Part shown: piece after piece, positions 30,934-44,011 of the stretch
Numbering within the stretch: the first letter of the stretch is position 1
How the letters are laid out: each line of letters opens with the position of its first letter
Assembly (NCBI GenBank): GCA_037501455.1
Contig: CM074858.1
Coordinates: 96,382,001 to 96,446,000, forward strand
Source of the DNA: Lantana camara
Lineage: Eukaryota > Streptophyta > Magnoliopsida > Lamiales > Verbenaceae
Reading direction: 5' to 3'
DNA: 64,000 nucleotides
The notes under the pieces: generated by a model
Database searches by the model: none
What the model was told of the DNA's origin: nothing
What the model saw: the letters and a program-made list of their open reading frames with translations, nothing else
Program-made: the position numbers and the translations under genes

Positions 30934-33900
30934 CTTGACCTTTTGATACAAAACCAATAGGTTGATTCATATAAATCTCTTCCTCAAGGTTACCATTGAG
31001 AAAAGCAGTCTTTACGTCCATTTGGAATAACTCTAAATCCAAATGGGTAACCAGGGCTAGGAGTAGGCGAATAGAGGCGAGTCTCACCACAGGAGAAAAA
31101 GTCTCTTCATAGTCTATACCCTCAATTTGGGTAAAACCCTTCGCCACTAGTCGGGCCTTGAATTTATCAATTGATCCATCCCCCTTGTGTTTTATCTTGA
31201 AAACCCATTTGTTTCCAATTGATTTACGCTTAGGTGGAAGGTCAACTAAATCCCAAACCTTATTCTTTGCCATTGATTCCATCTCGTCCCTCATAGCATC
31301 CATCCATTCAGAATTATTCGGTGAATTCACAGTCTCCTTAAAGGAAGAAGGCTCCTCAATTTCTAAAGGAGTGCATAGAAATATTTCCTCTTCGAACTAA
31401 AAGTATCGTGGAGGAATTCTTCCACGTTCACTTCTTCGTATTGTGGGACCTTGATTACTTGTTTGTTCGAGCATCGAATCTCTCCCACTATCCCTTGGTG
31501 GTGTGGGAGCTTGAACACTTGGACCCACCTCATGTTCAAATTGATTTTCATTAACAAACAAGTTTCCACTATCCGGGAATGTAAGATCACTCCCAATGTC
31601 TCCCTCATGCAGTGGAATTATATTATCCTTGGTGATTTGGTGAGTTCTCATATCCCTACCCTCACCAAGAGATAACTCATCATTCGGTTGTAACTCATGC
31701 AACTCAAGGTCTCGTTTGATTTCACCGATACTTGGAAACTCATTCTCAAGAAATTCTACATTACGGGAATCTATTTCCGTCATGCCACCATCTGGATGTT
31801 CACCGAACTTCACATATCCTTTTGAATGTTCGGGATACCTTATGAACACCATCTTAGTGGCTCTTGGACCAAGTTTTCCATGTTTGTGATTTGGATTGTG
31901 CACAAAGCCAGCCGAACCCCATGGGCATAAGTGGTCCAAGGAAGGTTTTCTACCATTCCATAACTCATATGGCGTGGCGGGTACACTTTTACTTGGTATA
32001 CTGTTAAGTATGTATACTGCCGTCAGCAGTGCATCTGCCCAATAACTGATCGGGAGACTGGCTTGTGCCATCATTAATCTAACCATGTCAAGTAAAGTAC
32101 GATTCCTTTGTTCCGCAACACCATTTTGTTGTGGAGTTCTAGGAATAGTAAGTTGTCTGCGTATACCCTTTCCTTCACAATACTCTTTGAACATATTAGA
32201 GAGATATTCACGGCCCCGATCGGTTCGAAGAGTCTTAACTTTTCGTTCCAATTGAGTTTCTACTTCCGCCACAAAACATTTGAACACATCTAATGCTTCA
32301 TAACGGTGAGATAGTAGGTACACATACCCATATCATGAATAATCATCTATAAGAGTAAGGAAATAAATAGCACCATGACGTCCCTTGACGTTCATGGGTT
32401 CGCATATGTCAGAATGGACTAACTCTAAGGGACTTGATACTCTTGAAACCTTACCAAAAGGCTTTCGAGTTGCCTTACCAGCTAAGCATGACTCACATTT
32501 AGGTAACTTAACCCTAGTAAGTCGGTCCAAAAGACCTTCTTTAGCTAGTCGACTCATCCTATCTTGGCCAATGTGGCCTAATCTAGAATGCCATTTCACA
32601 GATTCAGAATCACAATCAAAATTAGCAACTAAGGCAAGCGACGAATTATTATTATAAATATCATCCAAGTCAAGAACAAAGAAACCATTGTGCAATGAAC
32701 CATGGCCAAACACATTGCCATGATACAAAATCTCTAAACCACTAGAATTAAAATTAAAAGAAAAACCAAGTCTCAACAAAGAAACTACTGAAATTAAAGA
32801 ACATCGCACCCCCGGTGCATAGAGAGCATCATGAAGAAACAACGTATTTCCTCCACGAAGCTTCAGCTGGTATGTCCCTATGCCGAGGACGTCTTCCTCG
32901 TTGCCATTTCCTAAAACGACTGTTTGAGTTCCCACCAGATAACAATGAAACTCTCGGAAACCAGCTCGATCTTGCACTATGTGTTTGCTTGCTCCCGAAT
33001 CTACAATCCAATTCGGAAAATGATTAGCAACTAATGCATGTGCACAAACATATAATTCAAGATAAGAATGAGAGGTAGGTACCTTCTTTGGTTCGGGCCA
33101 ATCCCTAACAAAGTGACCCTTCCTCCCACAATTGTAGCACTTCACACGCGCCATGTTCTTTTCTTTAGGTTTTCCCACTTTGGTCACGCCACCTTTTGGT
33201 CCATTAGTCTGAGAAGGACGCTTTCCTTTCTTAGACTTGTTACCTCGCTTGAACTTGTTACCTTTGGGTTTTCCACCTCGGGCAACAAGTGCAACTTCAG
33301 ATTGACCAAGTGATTTGATGCGCTCCTCTTCCATCTCCAGGTGCTTTGAGATCTCAGCAAATGTTCTAATGTTATCACTATGAGCCATAAGAAGTTTGAA
33401 GTTCTTCCAATGATCAGGTTCATTTGGAAGTGCACGAATCACATTCAGAACTTGAGCATTTTCAGGAATATCAGTTCCTGCAGCCTTAAGATCACGAACC
33501 ATAGCACTCATAGTGCACAAATGCTCACTTATGGTTTGACTAGAGTCTATGGTATATTGCATCCATTTCAAATGCAAGGTACGCAACCTTGTCTCGGATG
33601 TTTGACCATATTTGATCTTAAGCTGATCCCACATCTCCTTAGCTGTGGAATAAACTTCAAACTCTCCAATTAGGTCATCGTGCATGTTACTCAACATACC
33701 ATAACGTGCACTACGATCCTTTTTGAGCCATTCCTGGTACACAACCAGGCTAGTCTTATACTCATTGGTTTGCTGCTCAGTAACATCCTTCTTAGGTTCA
33801 ACAGGCGCGACCCTACTAGTAGTTAAGGGGTCCACTACTTCGCGGTCATGGAGGTAGTACTGAATTTTCCTATGCCAAATGTCATAGTTCGTCCCATCGA

Positions 33901-33940
33901 GTTTTTCAAAAGTCTCAGGTGCCAAGCGTTTCGAAGACAT
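30934..33940 (-). pseudogene. outer copia gag-protease-integrase-RT (5' part)
   Basis: The best start is the ATG at 33940 (MSSKRLAPETFEKLDG); open sequence further upstream lacks an ATG. Gag runs to about 33150, with a knuckle near 33098-33139 reading CYNCGRKGHFVRDW, in which the last Cys is Trp. Protease (WIVDSGASKHI), integrase ([45 protein letters not shown]) and the start of RT (KWVFKIKHKGDGSIDKFKAR, DVKTAFLNG) follow in one frame. There are two nonsense codons: a TGA just after LTLIDDYS at about 32333, where Arg is usual, and a TAG at about 31397-31399. The frame ends at the copia insertion site and resumes at 9510. Confidence 0.87.
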
Positions 33941-34690
33941 GTCTCTAAGTATATAAGAAAAGGACAATTTATTAGGCACATAATTAAATAATTAAATTAT
34001 CAAGAAATTTCATCATTCACATCATATGTTCGAAAATTTCGCTAAGCTCATAATCATCACATACAATATGATTTCGAATTTTCAAATAATTTAATTATCA
34101 TAAGTCCAAAATGAAACACATTCATTAAATTTGAACTATTGTTAAACAAATTAACACAATTCGTATTAAATTATCACAAAGATAAATTATAATCAACTAA
34201 TGATTTTCGGAAAATAATGTAAAACAAATTTACATTAGTGAACTAATTTGATTTAGTAAAACTAATTTACTAATAAAGGTATTATATAAAAAAATTATAT
34301 AATATTATATAAAACATATTTATACATACAGTAGTTCTTACGGACTTTGTTATAAAACACATTTATATTTGATTTGGGCTTTAATACATAAAACATATTT
34401 ATATATATATTAGTATGGGCTTTAATCATATAAAACAAATTTGGGCTTTAATATAAAACATATTTATATTAACTTGAATGGGCCTATAAATACGTTCAAC
34501 TTAAAAACTCTAAAGTCTAAACCCATTAAACATGAATTATTCCAAGAAGAACTATATTTTCTAAAGGCCCATCACACATTATACTTAATAATATAATTAG
34601 CCCATTATACTGAAAGCCCACTAAGAATTAAAAAAACCCTAGACGGCTAGACTTAGTCCATTAGCCGTTCTCTCATATAAAGAAAAGAAA
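33941..34690. other. AT-rich stretch upstream of the outer copia gag
   Basis: A 5' LTR and primer-binding site would be expected here for the minus-strand copia, but neither is found and the sequence does not resemble 6973-8363. It contains a loose repetition of GGGCTTTAAT followed by ATAAAACATATTTATAT (about 34370-34480). It may be a replaced or truncated end, or host flank. No gene was seen. Confidence 0.4.
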
Positions 34691-35475
34691 AACTAACAGT
34701 TCCCCATGCCCACCGCCCACTCCACCACTAGCGTCACTTTCGGCCTCCTCCAACCATGGCCGGAAATGGCGGACGCTCCGAACTCGAGGACCGAAGCACG
34801 ATCTGTCGTCACGTCCCTCTCCGTCGATGACTCTATCCTCTGTCTTGCCGACGGAATTTACTTGATCCCCGATTCCAGTCTCAGTCCGTTGCCAACGATC
34901 AAAGCTCCGCCTAGCACACATCGTCACCCTGATGCACCGTTCTTCTCTTTTACATAAAAAACGTCAGCAGCCGCGGCGGGAAGGTGGTGGAATCCTCCGT
35001 TACTTATCATAGATTTGTTTTGGGATTATATTACAGGATTTTTTTTGTAGTAATTCGCCCTAAGTCCTCTCAAAAATTAATATCGCGTCATTTTTGCATA
35101 AAAAGAGATTACGAGCTTATAAACTGTTAGTAACGATGACAATTTTGTAATTGATAGGCTGAGGATGCAGGATAATGTGTTAATATATCAAAAACAAATT
35201 GATTAACCTCAATTTTGTCCTAACAGCTACTTTCTATCTTATTTAAAAACTTATATTACAGCTCATATTCTTAAAATATTTACCAAACATTCCATAAAAT
35301 TGTCCAACTCCTATTCATACGAGTGCAGAATTTTGAGCATAAAAACATTGACAACAATTTTATTCATCCACTTAAATACAACATAAACAACACAGCAACA
35401 TCATACAAATCACCACCAAATTCACCAACACTTATCATCGTACATAATAGCAATTCAAATAAATTTCAAGAACGA
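34691..35475. other. unassigned segment between the copia and the xylanase gene
   Basis: A GC-richer patch at 34700-34960 is open in two frames on opposite strands (about 84 codons each) without recognisable similarity. It could be a scrap of a host 5' exon. The remainder is AT-rich and includes the 3' untranslated region and downstream sequence of the xylanase gene (35300-35475). No RNA gene or repeat was recognised. Confidence 0.35.
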
Positions 35476-38400
35476 CTAAATATCTATGGATATCACAAGA
35501 GGATCCTCCCCTTGATCAACCACGAATGTCTTGATCACCTTCTTCTCGTAGAAAGCAGAGACGATTTCAACTTCATATGATCCATGAAACCCTCTGAACT
35601 CATATTGCCCTTGCTCATCAACATGTCCATGAGCATGAGACAGCCATTCTTGCTTAAGAGCAAGGTACCGTTTGCCGGCCTCGTTAATGTCCCCCTCCGC
35701 CTCCACCAAATGCGCGTTGTCCCGACTCATGAAGAGCTCCCAGAACCCCCACAACATCACCCCCTCCACTGCCGGGTGGGCGTAAGCCTCGCGCATCATA
35801 ACTTCCAAATCCTCGGCCCTAATAAACACGTTAGTCGAAGAGACATCGAGCTCTGTGAACCAGATGGGAAGGCCGAGAACGCCTAACTTATTGAGCGCAC
35901 TGCACACGATTGGCCCCACCGGACTATCTATGTGGCCTTGTATGCCCACCCCTCCAACAGGGGCCCCATGCTCCCGCAAATCGAGCACCTGCTCAATGAA
36001 CTTCTCCGGGGACGACCTTGAGTCATCACCGTCCTCTATGTGATAGTCGTTCACAAAAAGGGTCGCGTCGGGGTCCAAACGGTTTGCGGTTTTGAACATC
36101 TCGACCCGAATGTCCCGACCCAGACGGTCCTGATAGAATGATCCGTGGAGCATCTCGTTGTTCACATCGTAGTGCTTGAATTTGCCCTTGTACCGGGTTA
36201 GGAGCCCTGTGAGGCGGTTCTGGACGGCTGTCATGAGGTCGTTCTTGCTAAGAGCCTTTATCCATGGTTGGACGGTCGAGTCCACTTCCCAGAAGATGCA
36301 GTGGCCTCGGAGTTGAATGTTGTTGGCCGCACATAGGTTCAACATCTCATCAGCATCCTTGTAGTTGAAGTTTCCCCGTTGAGGTTCCGTCCAATACCAT
36401 TTCAACTCATTGCCAAAGACACCCCAATTGAAGTTTTTTGTGAAGAAATTGACAAAATCTTCATTGTCTATTTGCGACCGGTTCACACACGAACCAAACG
36501 GGAAGCTGTTTTGTGTTTGTCTGATTTTCACAAAGGCGCCGAACAGTGTGTCCGGATCTGATGAGGTTAACTTTAGAACGACGTCGCGCTTGCGTATCTG
36601 CACGGTAAAACATGCACTAAAATTTTAAACTGATATTAATCAATGGAGCTTGGCTCATACAAGCGAGCGTATGTCTTTATAACATTTTTATAAGCTGTTT
36701 GCCTCCAAACAATAAAAGCATATACATAAATCATGGAATAAAGAGAAGCACAAACATTCAAGACAAACTCTTCACTAAGATCATGTTTTAAGACTCAAAC
36801 TTACTTCCAACAACACTAAACATTCCAAAATCAAGAACTCTCAAGAAAAGAATTAAAAAAAAAAGAAACAGTTACCTTGTCTGTTTGTTTCCTCAAGTAT
36901 CTGAACCTCGCACGCCGGTCCACAGCAAAGATTTGAAGACCAGCAACCATCAAATCGACCCCAGCATCAGCACCCTGTACATAAACAATCACTTTTGACG
37001 GTTGCTTCTCAAGTCTGAAAGATCCACCAATTTCATGCCACCTGTCATCATTAATCTCAACTTGTCCACCGTTTACCCATTGATCGTCCACTCCAAGAGC
37101 AACATTAATACCCTGAGGTCTAGTTGCACCAGTCCCGATTCGGACCCATGCAGACACTTGATACGTTAAATAGAGTTTTATTTTGTCTGTAATTGTTTGC
37201 GCGGGACCCATCCATGTCTGAGTACGATTGGTCACAAGAATGTAACGACCACTCAGAGGCTCGTGGGGTCCAAGAGAATCAGCTGCCATTGGAGGAAGGA
37301 TATGCGGGGAACCGTTTCTGACACTAAGTGTGCAGTTTCCGAGGGGGTACCACCCGTTCGTTCCATCAATGAGTTTGCTATTGGTGATTATATTAACTCC
37401 GCAAGCCTCGTTCTGGTTGAACATGGAAAGAATCAGAATTCTTATGTTGTATAAAACTAAAAGGGTTGATTGCATGTATACTACTTCTAAAGGTCCGAAA
37501 AAATTACAAACCACTCTCTACATATTTTGCAAGTTACGGAAACCATCCAAGAGACGAGGGGAAAATTACAAACGCACTACCTAATGTAGGGTGGTTATCG
37601 TAATTTCAAACAGTTTTAGGAAGTGGTTTGTTTTCTTCAAACTTCCAGGTATCAAATGGAGACGTAATTAGCTCTATAAAAGATCACTCAACTCATTGCA
37701 CGCACTCTGATATATCAATGATTACTTATTAAACTTACCTCAATGGCTGGTGGGAATTGAGGAGGAGGTTTGGCAGCGTGTTTTACAACTAGATTATTGA
37801 GAAGAATATCAGTGCCAGCTGGTGGGCCTTCAAAATAAATAACCACCCTTGAGGGGGAGCCGTTCAATAGAAATTTTCCTTGCATTTGCACCCAATCTTT
37901 ATCCGTCGCCTGCACACTGAACAGCCAGCAAAACTTTTCAAGAAGATAAACTTTTAACATTGAAAACACTAATGCTAGATATGACGAAATGATCACCATT
38001 AGTTATACAATACATGTGAACAAACAAAAAGTGAAGAAAACTAAAGAGAGGTAAAAATGTAAGATTAATCTTGTTACATCTTGCATTTTTATTCAGGATT
38101 AAGATCTTAAAAAGAAAAAAAATATAAATACAAAACTAAGAATTATAATAGCCCTCCCCTGCAACTATATCCAACAACGAAACATCCCTTCGTAATTCCA
38201 AAATTACACATACCACCATGTAACTTCATTTCATAAATTTACTCCCTTCATTGATTCTCACACATAGAAAAAGGTTTTTATAATTCAAATTAAGACAAGT
38301 TTTATAATTCAAATTTTAGGGGGCTTCTAAGTTACACAAATTAGTAAATTTTTTCCAATTTTTGTTTAATTCCAGCAATCAAAAGGGCCTTTTTGTAATT

Positions 38401-40569
38401 TCAAAGCTAGAAAAGGGAAGTTTTCGTAATACGCATACTTACAAGGGAGGTGAGTGAATTTGCTTGTAATGATAATACCTGGCAATTCCAATGTATTGTT
38501 CACGTAGATCAACTGCCTGAACCCATAGTGTAGCTCTAACATCCGCTTTTGTAATATTATTACTAAATATTCTAACTGTTGCAACAACTTCATAAGCAAG
38601 CTTCCTCTGCACTCTTCCCGTGATCTCCTGTTGAATTCCGTTCCAGTTCTGTGTTCGATCCAAAGTTGATGCAAAGAACTTTCCGGACTTTGGAAGAATT
38701 TTCCCATCTCCCATAGAATCATGCAACACAATCTTGCAACCTCTACCAGACCAATTATTAAGCCCATCATCAAATGTTGGATTTTGTATGATGTTTTCAT
38801 CATCGTCACTGAAAGAACCTTTGTTTTGATCCTACAAGATGAAAATAATGAAAATTTTGTATTGTCAAACGTGCTTTTCTTTTCCTTACGAATTTTAACT
38901 ATTGTTACAAAGAAAATATAATTGTCCTTGTTCGTCTTGTTTACATCAAAAATTGAATGAAATGTTCATCCTAGCATACTTTCGAATGATTTGCTATATA
39001 AGAAATCAAAAAATCACATGGGACTCGTAAAGTACCAATATTGTATTTAAATTCATTTTCAATCCAACAATGGGATACAAAAATATCAGTATCACATTTA
39101 ATATATAATTTTCATCCAACACTGAGAAATTACAGATACTTCCTCTGATAGAGGTTTGATAAATTAGGGAAGCCACTCTGACATACTTTAAGATTTGGCC
39201 CGACACATGCTATTGTAGTGATGAATTTAACCTCAAACGTTGATCAGTAAGTGACAAGGGAAAAATAGGATATTTAGAAAAAGGTTAGAGGTGAAATCAT
39301 CATAGTTCATGAGTCCAGCTGTACTATAAATTCTTTAACAGGGGAAGTTTTTGTAATTTCTCAAACCCTTAGGGAAGTTTGTGTAATTATGTCAAGCCTC
39401 AGGGTATGTTTAATTGTCGCATTTAAATATCATCTTCAATACCAATTCACATTCCCACTAAAGACTATACATCCAATTTTATTTTCATTCTCACACAAAA
39501 ACCAATCCAGGAAAACAAGAATCATCTTTTCAGAAAGGTAATAGAAAATAAAATCACTTTCCAAATAAACTTACATCACATTGACTTGAACTGGGGCAGG
39601 AAACCACCACTGATCTTACAAGCATGTCAATGCCAGACGAAGGCCCTTCCAAATAAAATATAACTCTTTTAGGCACAGTTGCCAGAGAAAATGTACCTTC
39701 TATCTTCTCCCAATGCTCCGTCGAAGCAGAAGTTCTGTAACCAAGAATGGCTATGTCAACAAACTAAGAGAGTTAAAACAAAAACAAAAATATATTAATT
39801 ACCTTCCAATGAACAAATAGCTCACTGACGAATCTTGGTTTTCGAGTTTGAGAGTGGCCTGTACATCAGCGCCATCCCCTCCTGATATTCCGACCCAAGC
39901 ACAAACAGTATAAGTGGGACCCACACTAACCCTGTTGGTTATATCTTGTTCGAGCCCCTGCCAGCATTCTTTACGGTTTGTAACAACAGCAAATGGGCTG
40001 TTTAATTTAGTTGGATAATTGGATTCGGACGAAACCATAAAGCTATCGCAGCAATTAGCATGCCATGCATGAAGTCCTCCAGAAAAGTCGTGGTTAAGGA
40101 TGATATTTTTTGTCCCCTTCATCATAAAATTAAAGAATCATTAGTGAAGCTAAGATAAAGGTAATCGATAAGCAAACCAATTGCTTATAGTTTCAAAAAT
40201 GAGTTATCAAATGCTATTGAGGGCTGCATGCAAACACCAGAATCAATAAAGAAATCTTTCGAAAAATAAGCATAATGCTATACAATCTCATTCTTGACAC
40301 TCAACAAGAAGAATAGAATCCTTGTGCTCAATAACAACACTTGAATCCTACATTTCTTATATTGAGATTAAAACATACAAAACACAAAAACTCCCATAAA
40401 GCCATCCAACCAAGGAAGAAACACCAAATTACAGAAAATATAAACCATATAACAAAAGAAAAAGTATATTAATCACCATGAAAACTGAAAAATGACCAAA
40501 TACAACCCCCTTTATTACCTCAGAGTGAAAACCACCATTGGCATTGCTAGAACTGGATGGCTTCTCCAT
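35476..40569 (-). CDS. XYN1: GH10 endo-1,4-beta-xylanase with three CBM22 modules
   Basis: The product hydrolyses xylan in the plant cell wall. Coding exons are 40569-40519, 40116-39803, 39734-39575, 38831-38479, 37916-37739, 37412-36876 and 36597-35476, all with GT/AG borders, and they join in frame to 904 aa, close to the 917 aa of Arabidopsis XYN1. Exons 3-4, 5-6 and 7 of the transcript encode three CBM22-type carbohydrate-binding modules (about residues 18-165, 190-350 and 355-525; repeated GR...VTNR.. WQG, GTFSL..PKRVIFYLEGP.SGID patterns). The last exon is the GH10 barrel: FGNELKWYWTEP, acid/base Glu near 679 (YDVNNEML) and nucleophile Glu near 780 (WFTELDV). No N-terminal signal peptide is evident, as in XYN1. 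All frames are intact despite the neighbouring transposons. Confidence 0.93.
39110..39430. repeat. degenerate MITE-like fragment in a xylanase intron
   Basis: This part of the 38832-39574 intron resembles the 49290-50007 element: GTAATTTCTCAAACC, GTAATTATGTCAAGCCTCAGGG on the right and CTGAGAAATTACAGATACTTCC on the left. Ends are too decayed to define a target duplication. Confidence 0.4.
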
Positions 40570-40583
40570 AATGTCTCGTGATC

Positions 40584-40780
40584 CCTACACCCAACATTAA
40601 AAGATCAATCAAACACCTTATACCAGACAAAACCCCACACGGGCAGTTACTAGTTTCAAGATATGCAATCAAATCCCCAAAAAAATCACTTTTTCCAATG
40701 AAGAAAATAAGAAGAAAAGAACACCATTGTCAGTACCTCTGAATCTGGGTTCTGTATCGATGGCGGGCTCGTGAAGCAGC
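40584..40780 (-). promoter_or_regulatory. 5' leader exon, leader intron and start region of the xylanase gene
   Basis: A noncoding exon ends at 40737 with a GTACTG donor. The acceptor AG at 40586-40585 opens the ATG-bearing exon at 40584. A minus-strand TATATAAT at 40800-40807 would place the transcription start near 40770-40775. The leader exon contains no ATG. This is inferred from splice consensus, with no transcript evidence. Confidence 0.5.
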
Positions 40781-40810
40781 AATGGAAGAACTTGCCCATT
40801 ATATATTGCC

Positions 40811-41465
40811 CCTTCCTACGCGGAAATTTGCAAGTGAAGTCTAAGGAAAAAGGCGCGGGACCATGTCAACCAACCAATCAAATCTTTTGTCTTTTATTTG
40901 TCATTGTCCGTCCTTGTAATGCCCACAGCACAGATTGGCATAATTCTTCTTCTAAATCGGTACAATCTCAGGGTCGAGATCGTTAATCCTGTATTAGAAG
41001 AGTTCTTTTTGTGGAGTGCAATCATTGATGGAGTTTTCTTTGGATTGCAGATAGAGGGTCGCTGCGAGGATGCTTGAATTGGAACGAAAGATTTTGCAGA
41101 GGTGTAGAGGTTTAGTTTGCTTTAATTAATCGATTAATGGCTTTCTTTGTGCTTCAGATCTTTCACAACAAGCCATGTCTGCAAATATGGGAGCACAATG
41201 GTTAGGTGAAGGCGGTTGTTTGGTTTGAAGGTGCGCTATTCCTTTCAAGTTTCAACTCAATTGAAAAATCAGTTAAAATAAGGATCTTTTGAAAAGAAAA
41301 TGAAAACATAGGGCCAATTGTCAAATGACAATAAATTAATTTGTATAAATAATTACGGGTAAACATCATATTTAGTTTCTCAAATTTAGCTTTTTACCCT
41401 TTCATCTTTAACGTTCTAAAAATAATATATGAGTCCTTATAGTTAATAATTTAATTCATTTAAAT
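40811..41465. other. upstream region between the xylanase gene and the decayed gypsy
   Basis: The sequence is moderately AT-rich and presumably holds the xylanase promoter. No reading frame, tRNA or repeat could be supported. Confidence 0.4.
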
Positions 41466-42357
41466 CCATCTGATGTTTGCCAAAAATTTGACAATCACCA
41501 AAATAATTTATTTCTTGGGGAACACGATTGCACCAAGCATTCCCTCCAAGAGTTCTCTACTCATGCACAAAAACTTCAGACCAGGTTGTTTGGTCTCCCT
41601 GCCCCCTTTAGATGATTTGGGTTGAATTTTACTTGCGCGTTGAAAAGTGATTGTTGCCCTTCCTTCCACTATCCTTCAACTAGCATGTGTGCCTAGAATC
41701 AGCAGCAGGTTGAGATCAGCAACTCAACAATAGGAGGTTGAGATCAGCCACTCAGCAGGTGGAGAGCAACTCAGCAGCAGGAGGTTGAAATTTCTTCCTG
41801 CTGAAATTCCTCCCATTGAACTTCTTGATAGACTTCCAACCAGCTGCACATTCTCCGGCTGCTCTTCCAGTTCTCTCTTTCTAGTTTCCTGCTTTCTGAT
41901 TAGTCTTGTCTTCCTTCCAGGTAGAGGCTTCTAGGTTTAGCAGCAGGTATTGCGGCCAGGTTGGGCAGCTGCAGGGATAAAGCTGGACAACTGTAAGCAG
42001 AAGGTTCGACTCCCCCCTGTTGGTACCATTTTAGCTAGCACTCCTTTCCGTCTGTCGGAGCAGCTAATTTTCCAGCAAAGTCAGCAACGTAAGGGAGGTT
42101 TAAGCTCCTTTCAATTTCCTGAACCTGCAAAGACTTTAAAAATTTTCTCTTGCATTTGTTTTTGAATTTAGTTTACTAGGCTGGGCTCGGTTCCTTTGAG
42201 CTACCCGTTGAATTTTTGTTTTCGCTCATTTCCATCAAGCGTTCATGAATGTCTTGGACACTTGACTTTTCAGCACATGTTTTTCATATTGTAAGGGTAT
42301 CTGGTTCGATGCAGTCTTTGTTTATTCTTTTCGATTTCTGTTTCGTTGGCTAGTAGG

Positions 42358-42767
42358 TAGGGATGCAAACGAGCCGAGCCTTGGCCTTTTTTTTCTGGCT
42401 CGAGCTCGGCTCGACCAAGGCTCGAGGCTCGCTCGGCTCGACTCGAGCCAAATGAAAATATATTATTTTTAATTAAAAATTAGTTTTTTTAAATAATTTA
42501 ATATATTTTTATATATAATAATATATATTTATTAAATATATATACATATATATTATAAATATATTAATTTTATATAAAAATCAATAAAAATATATATAAT
42601 ATTATATAAAAATAAAAATATTTATATATATAAAAATAAAAATATTATTTTTTAATTAAATATATTGGCTCGCGAGCCACGAGCCTAACTAAAAGGGGCT
42701 TGAGTTCGGGCTTGGCTCGAGCTTGCTCGCCAGGATCGCGAGCCGGCTCGGCTCGTTTGGATCCCTA
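42358..42767. mobile_element. hAT-type MITE, 410 bp
   Basis: Terminal inverted repeats start TAGGGATGCAAACGAGCC and, at the other end, TAGGGATCCAAACGAGCC, continuing GAGCC in both. They are flanked by 8-bp duplications CTAGTAGG (42350-42357) and CTAGCAGG (42768-42775), which differ by one base. The interior is AT-rich, with GGCTCGAGC-type subterminal repeats and no coding frame. The TAGGG start and 8-bp duplication indicate hAT mobilisation. Confidence 0.88.
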
Positions 42768-44011
42768 CTAGCAGGAGGTGGGCAACCTAAGGAGGCGGTT
42801 CTGGTGCAATAGTTGTAAGAGCCGTCTCCTTGGGCTGCCTGCTCTCTCCTGTTTAGCTGAAGGTTAACCCTTCCTGCTAGCAGCTTTGGGGACGTTCTCT
42901 CTGGTCCCTTACAACATCTGTCAACTCGTGAGGGTGCCGTCTTCATAGTAAAAGACTGCCAGTTCCCTCTCTGATGAGGGCATTCTCTCCGGCCCTAGCA
43001 TCAACTGCTTTCTTCCAGCTAGGTGGTCAACCCGTCTGGTAGGAGCAGGTGAAGAATCACTCCCGAGAGCTTTTCCTCTAGCTCTTCCCAAGGCATTTGC
43101 GTAATCGACGCGCTTTCCCAAGAGGGACTTATTTGTGTGCCCCCTTTAACCCGGGTAATCAATCATTGAAAATGTTCAAATTTTCTGTAGTATAGCCGCA
43201 GAGGCTTAGCATGTGCCTGTCTCAAGTATCACTTCAACAATAATATGATGCATTCAGAGCATAACACAAGAGGGTTCCTTTCTCATCATCATGCATTCTC
43301 ACGAATCTCATGGAGTTAGTCATTCTAACAGAGCATTAATACTTCGTAATTACACAAGACATAATTCACTTCCTCCTCATGAGTCAAAACATCGGAAAGT
43401 TAATGTAAACAATTATCAAGTATGTAAATAAAAGTGTTGGAACCTGGAAGTTCTTATGATGCGTTTCTCTTTCTACTCTCCTTCCAGGTGTGCAGGCTGC
43501 CTGCCTGCCTGCTCAGCGGAAAAACCCTTTCAGGTTTTGAGCACTTCAAGGTTGAGGTAACCTTATTCCGCCAGTGTCTTCCAGCTCATGGGCTTCTCGT
43601 CCTGCATTTTTCACCACTTTGAGGGGCCCTTCCCAGCTGTGGCCCAGCTTTCTTACGGGTTTCAGCATTTCTGCTCTCTTAGTGTTCCTCCTCCAGCTCA
43701 CATGCTCCTGCACTTCCTGGTTCTGCAGGGGACGCTTGAATCAAGGGTCTTTCTGGTGAGAGATATCTTCCCTGCTCCTCCACCCTTGGTAGCGGATCCC
43801 TCCTGTCGTAGTTCTACCTGGGGGCATTCCTTCCTGGTGGTCTCCTTCCTGATAGGTTTCTTTCTGGTCTTGATGCGTTCTTTCCAGGTAAGTTACTTCC
43901 AGCTGCACTTCATCTTGGGAACATCTCCCCGCATTTCGCTCGATCTTGGCAGATCAACTCTTGCAAGTAGCCTTCCTGAACTAGCCATTCAATTTTATTT
44001 CGTAGGTGTCA

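Larger units (their letters stand above)
6973..33940 (-). mobile_element. outer copia retrotransposon, decayed and split by younger insertions
   Basis: Minus-strand copia sequence is present in two blocks, 33940-30934 (gag, protease, integrase, start of RT) and 9510-8366 (rest of RT, RNase H), followed by 3' LTR-like sequence. The blocks are separated by a 21.4-kb insertion with duplicated ATCTT, and the reading frame resumes across it. The order gag-protease-integrase-RT-RNase H is diagnostic of Ty1/copia. Three in-frame stops interrupt the polyprotein. No primer-binding site complementary to initiator tRNA and no 5' LTR is visible upstream of gag, so the 5' end appears lost. Confidence 0.85.

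Noticed and set aside
34706..34957. 84-codon frame in a GC-rich patch, with a comparable frame on the other strand
   Set aside because: No recognisable domain, no splice context, and both strands are open, so composition explains it as well as coding does.
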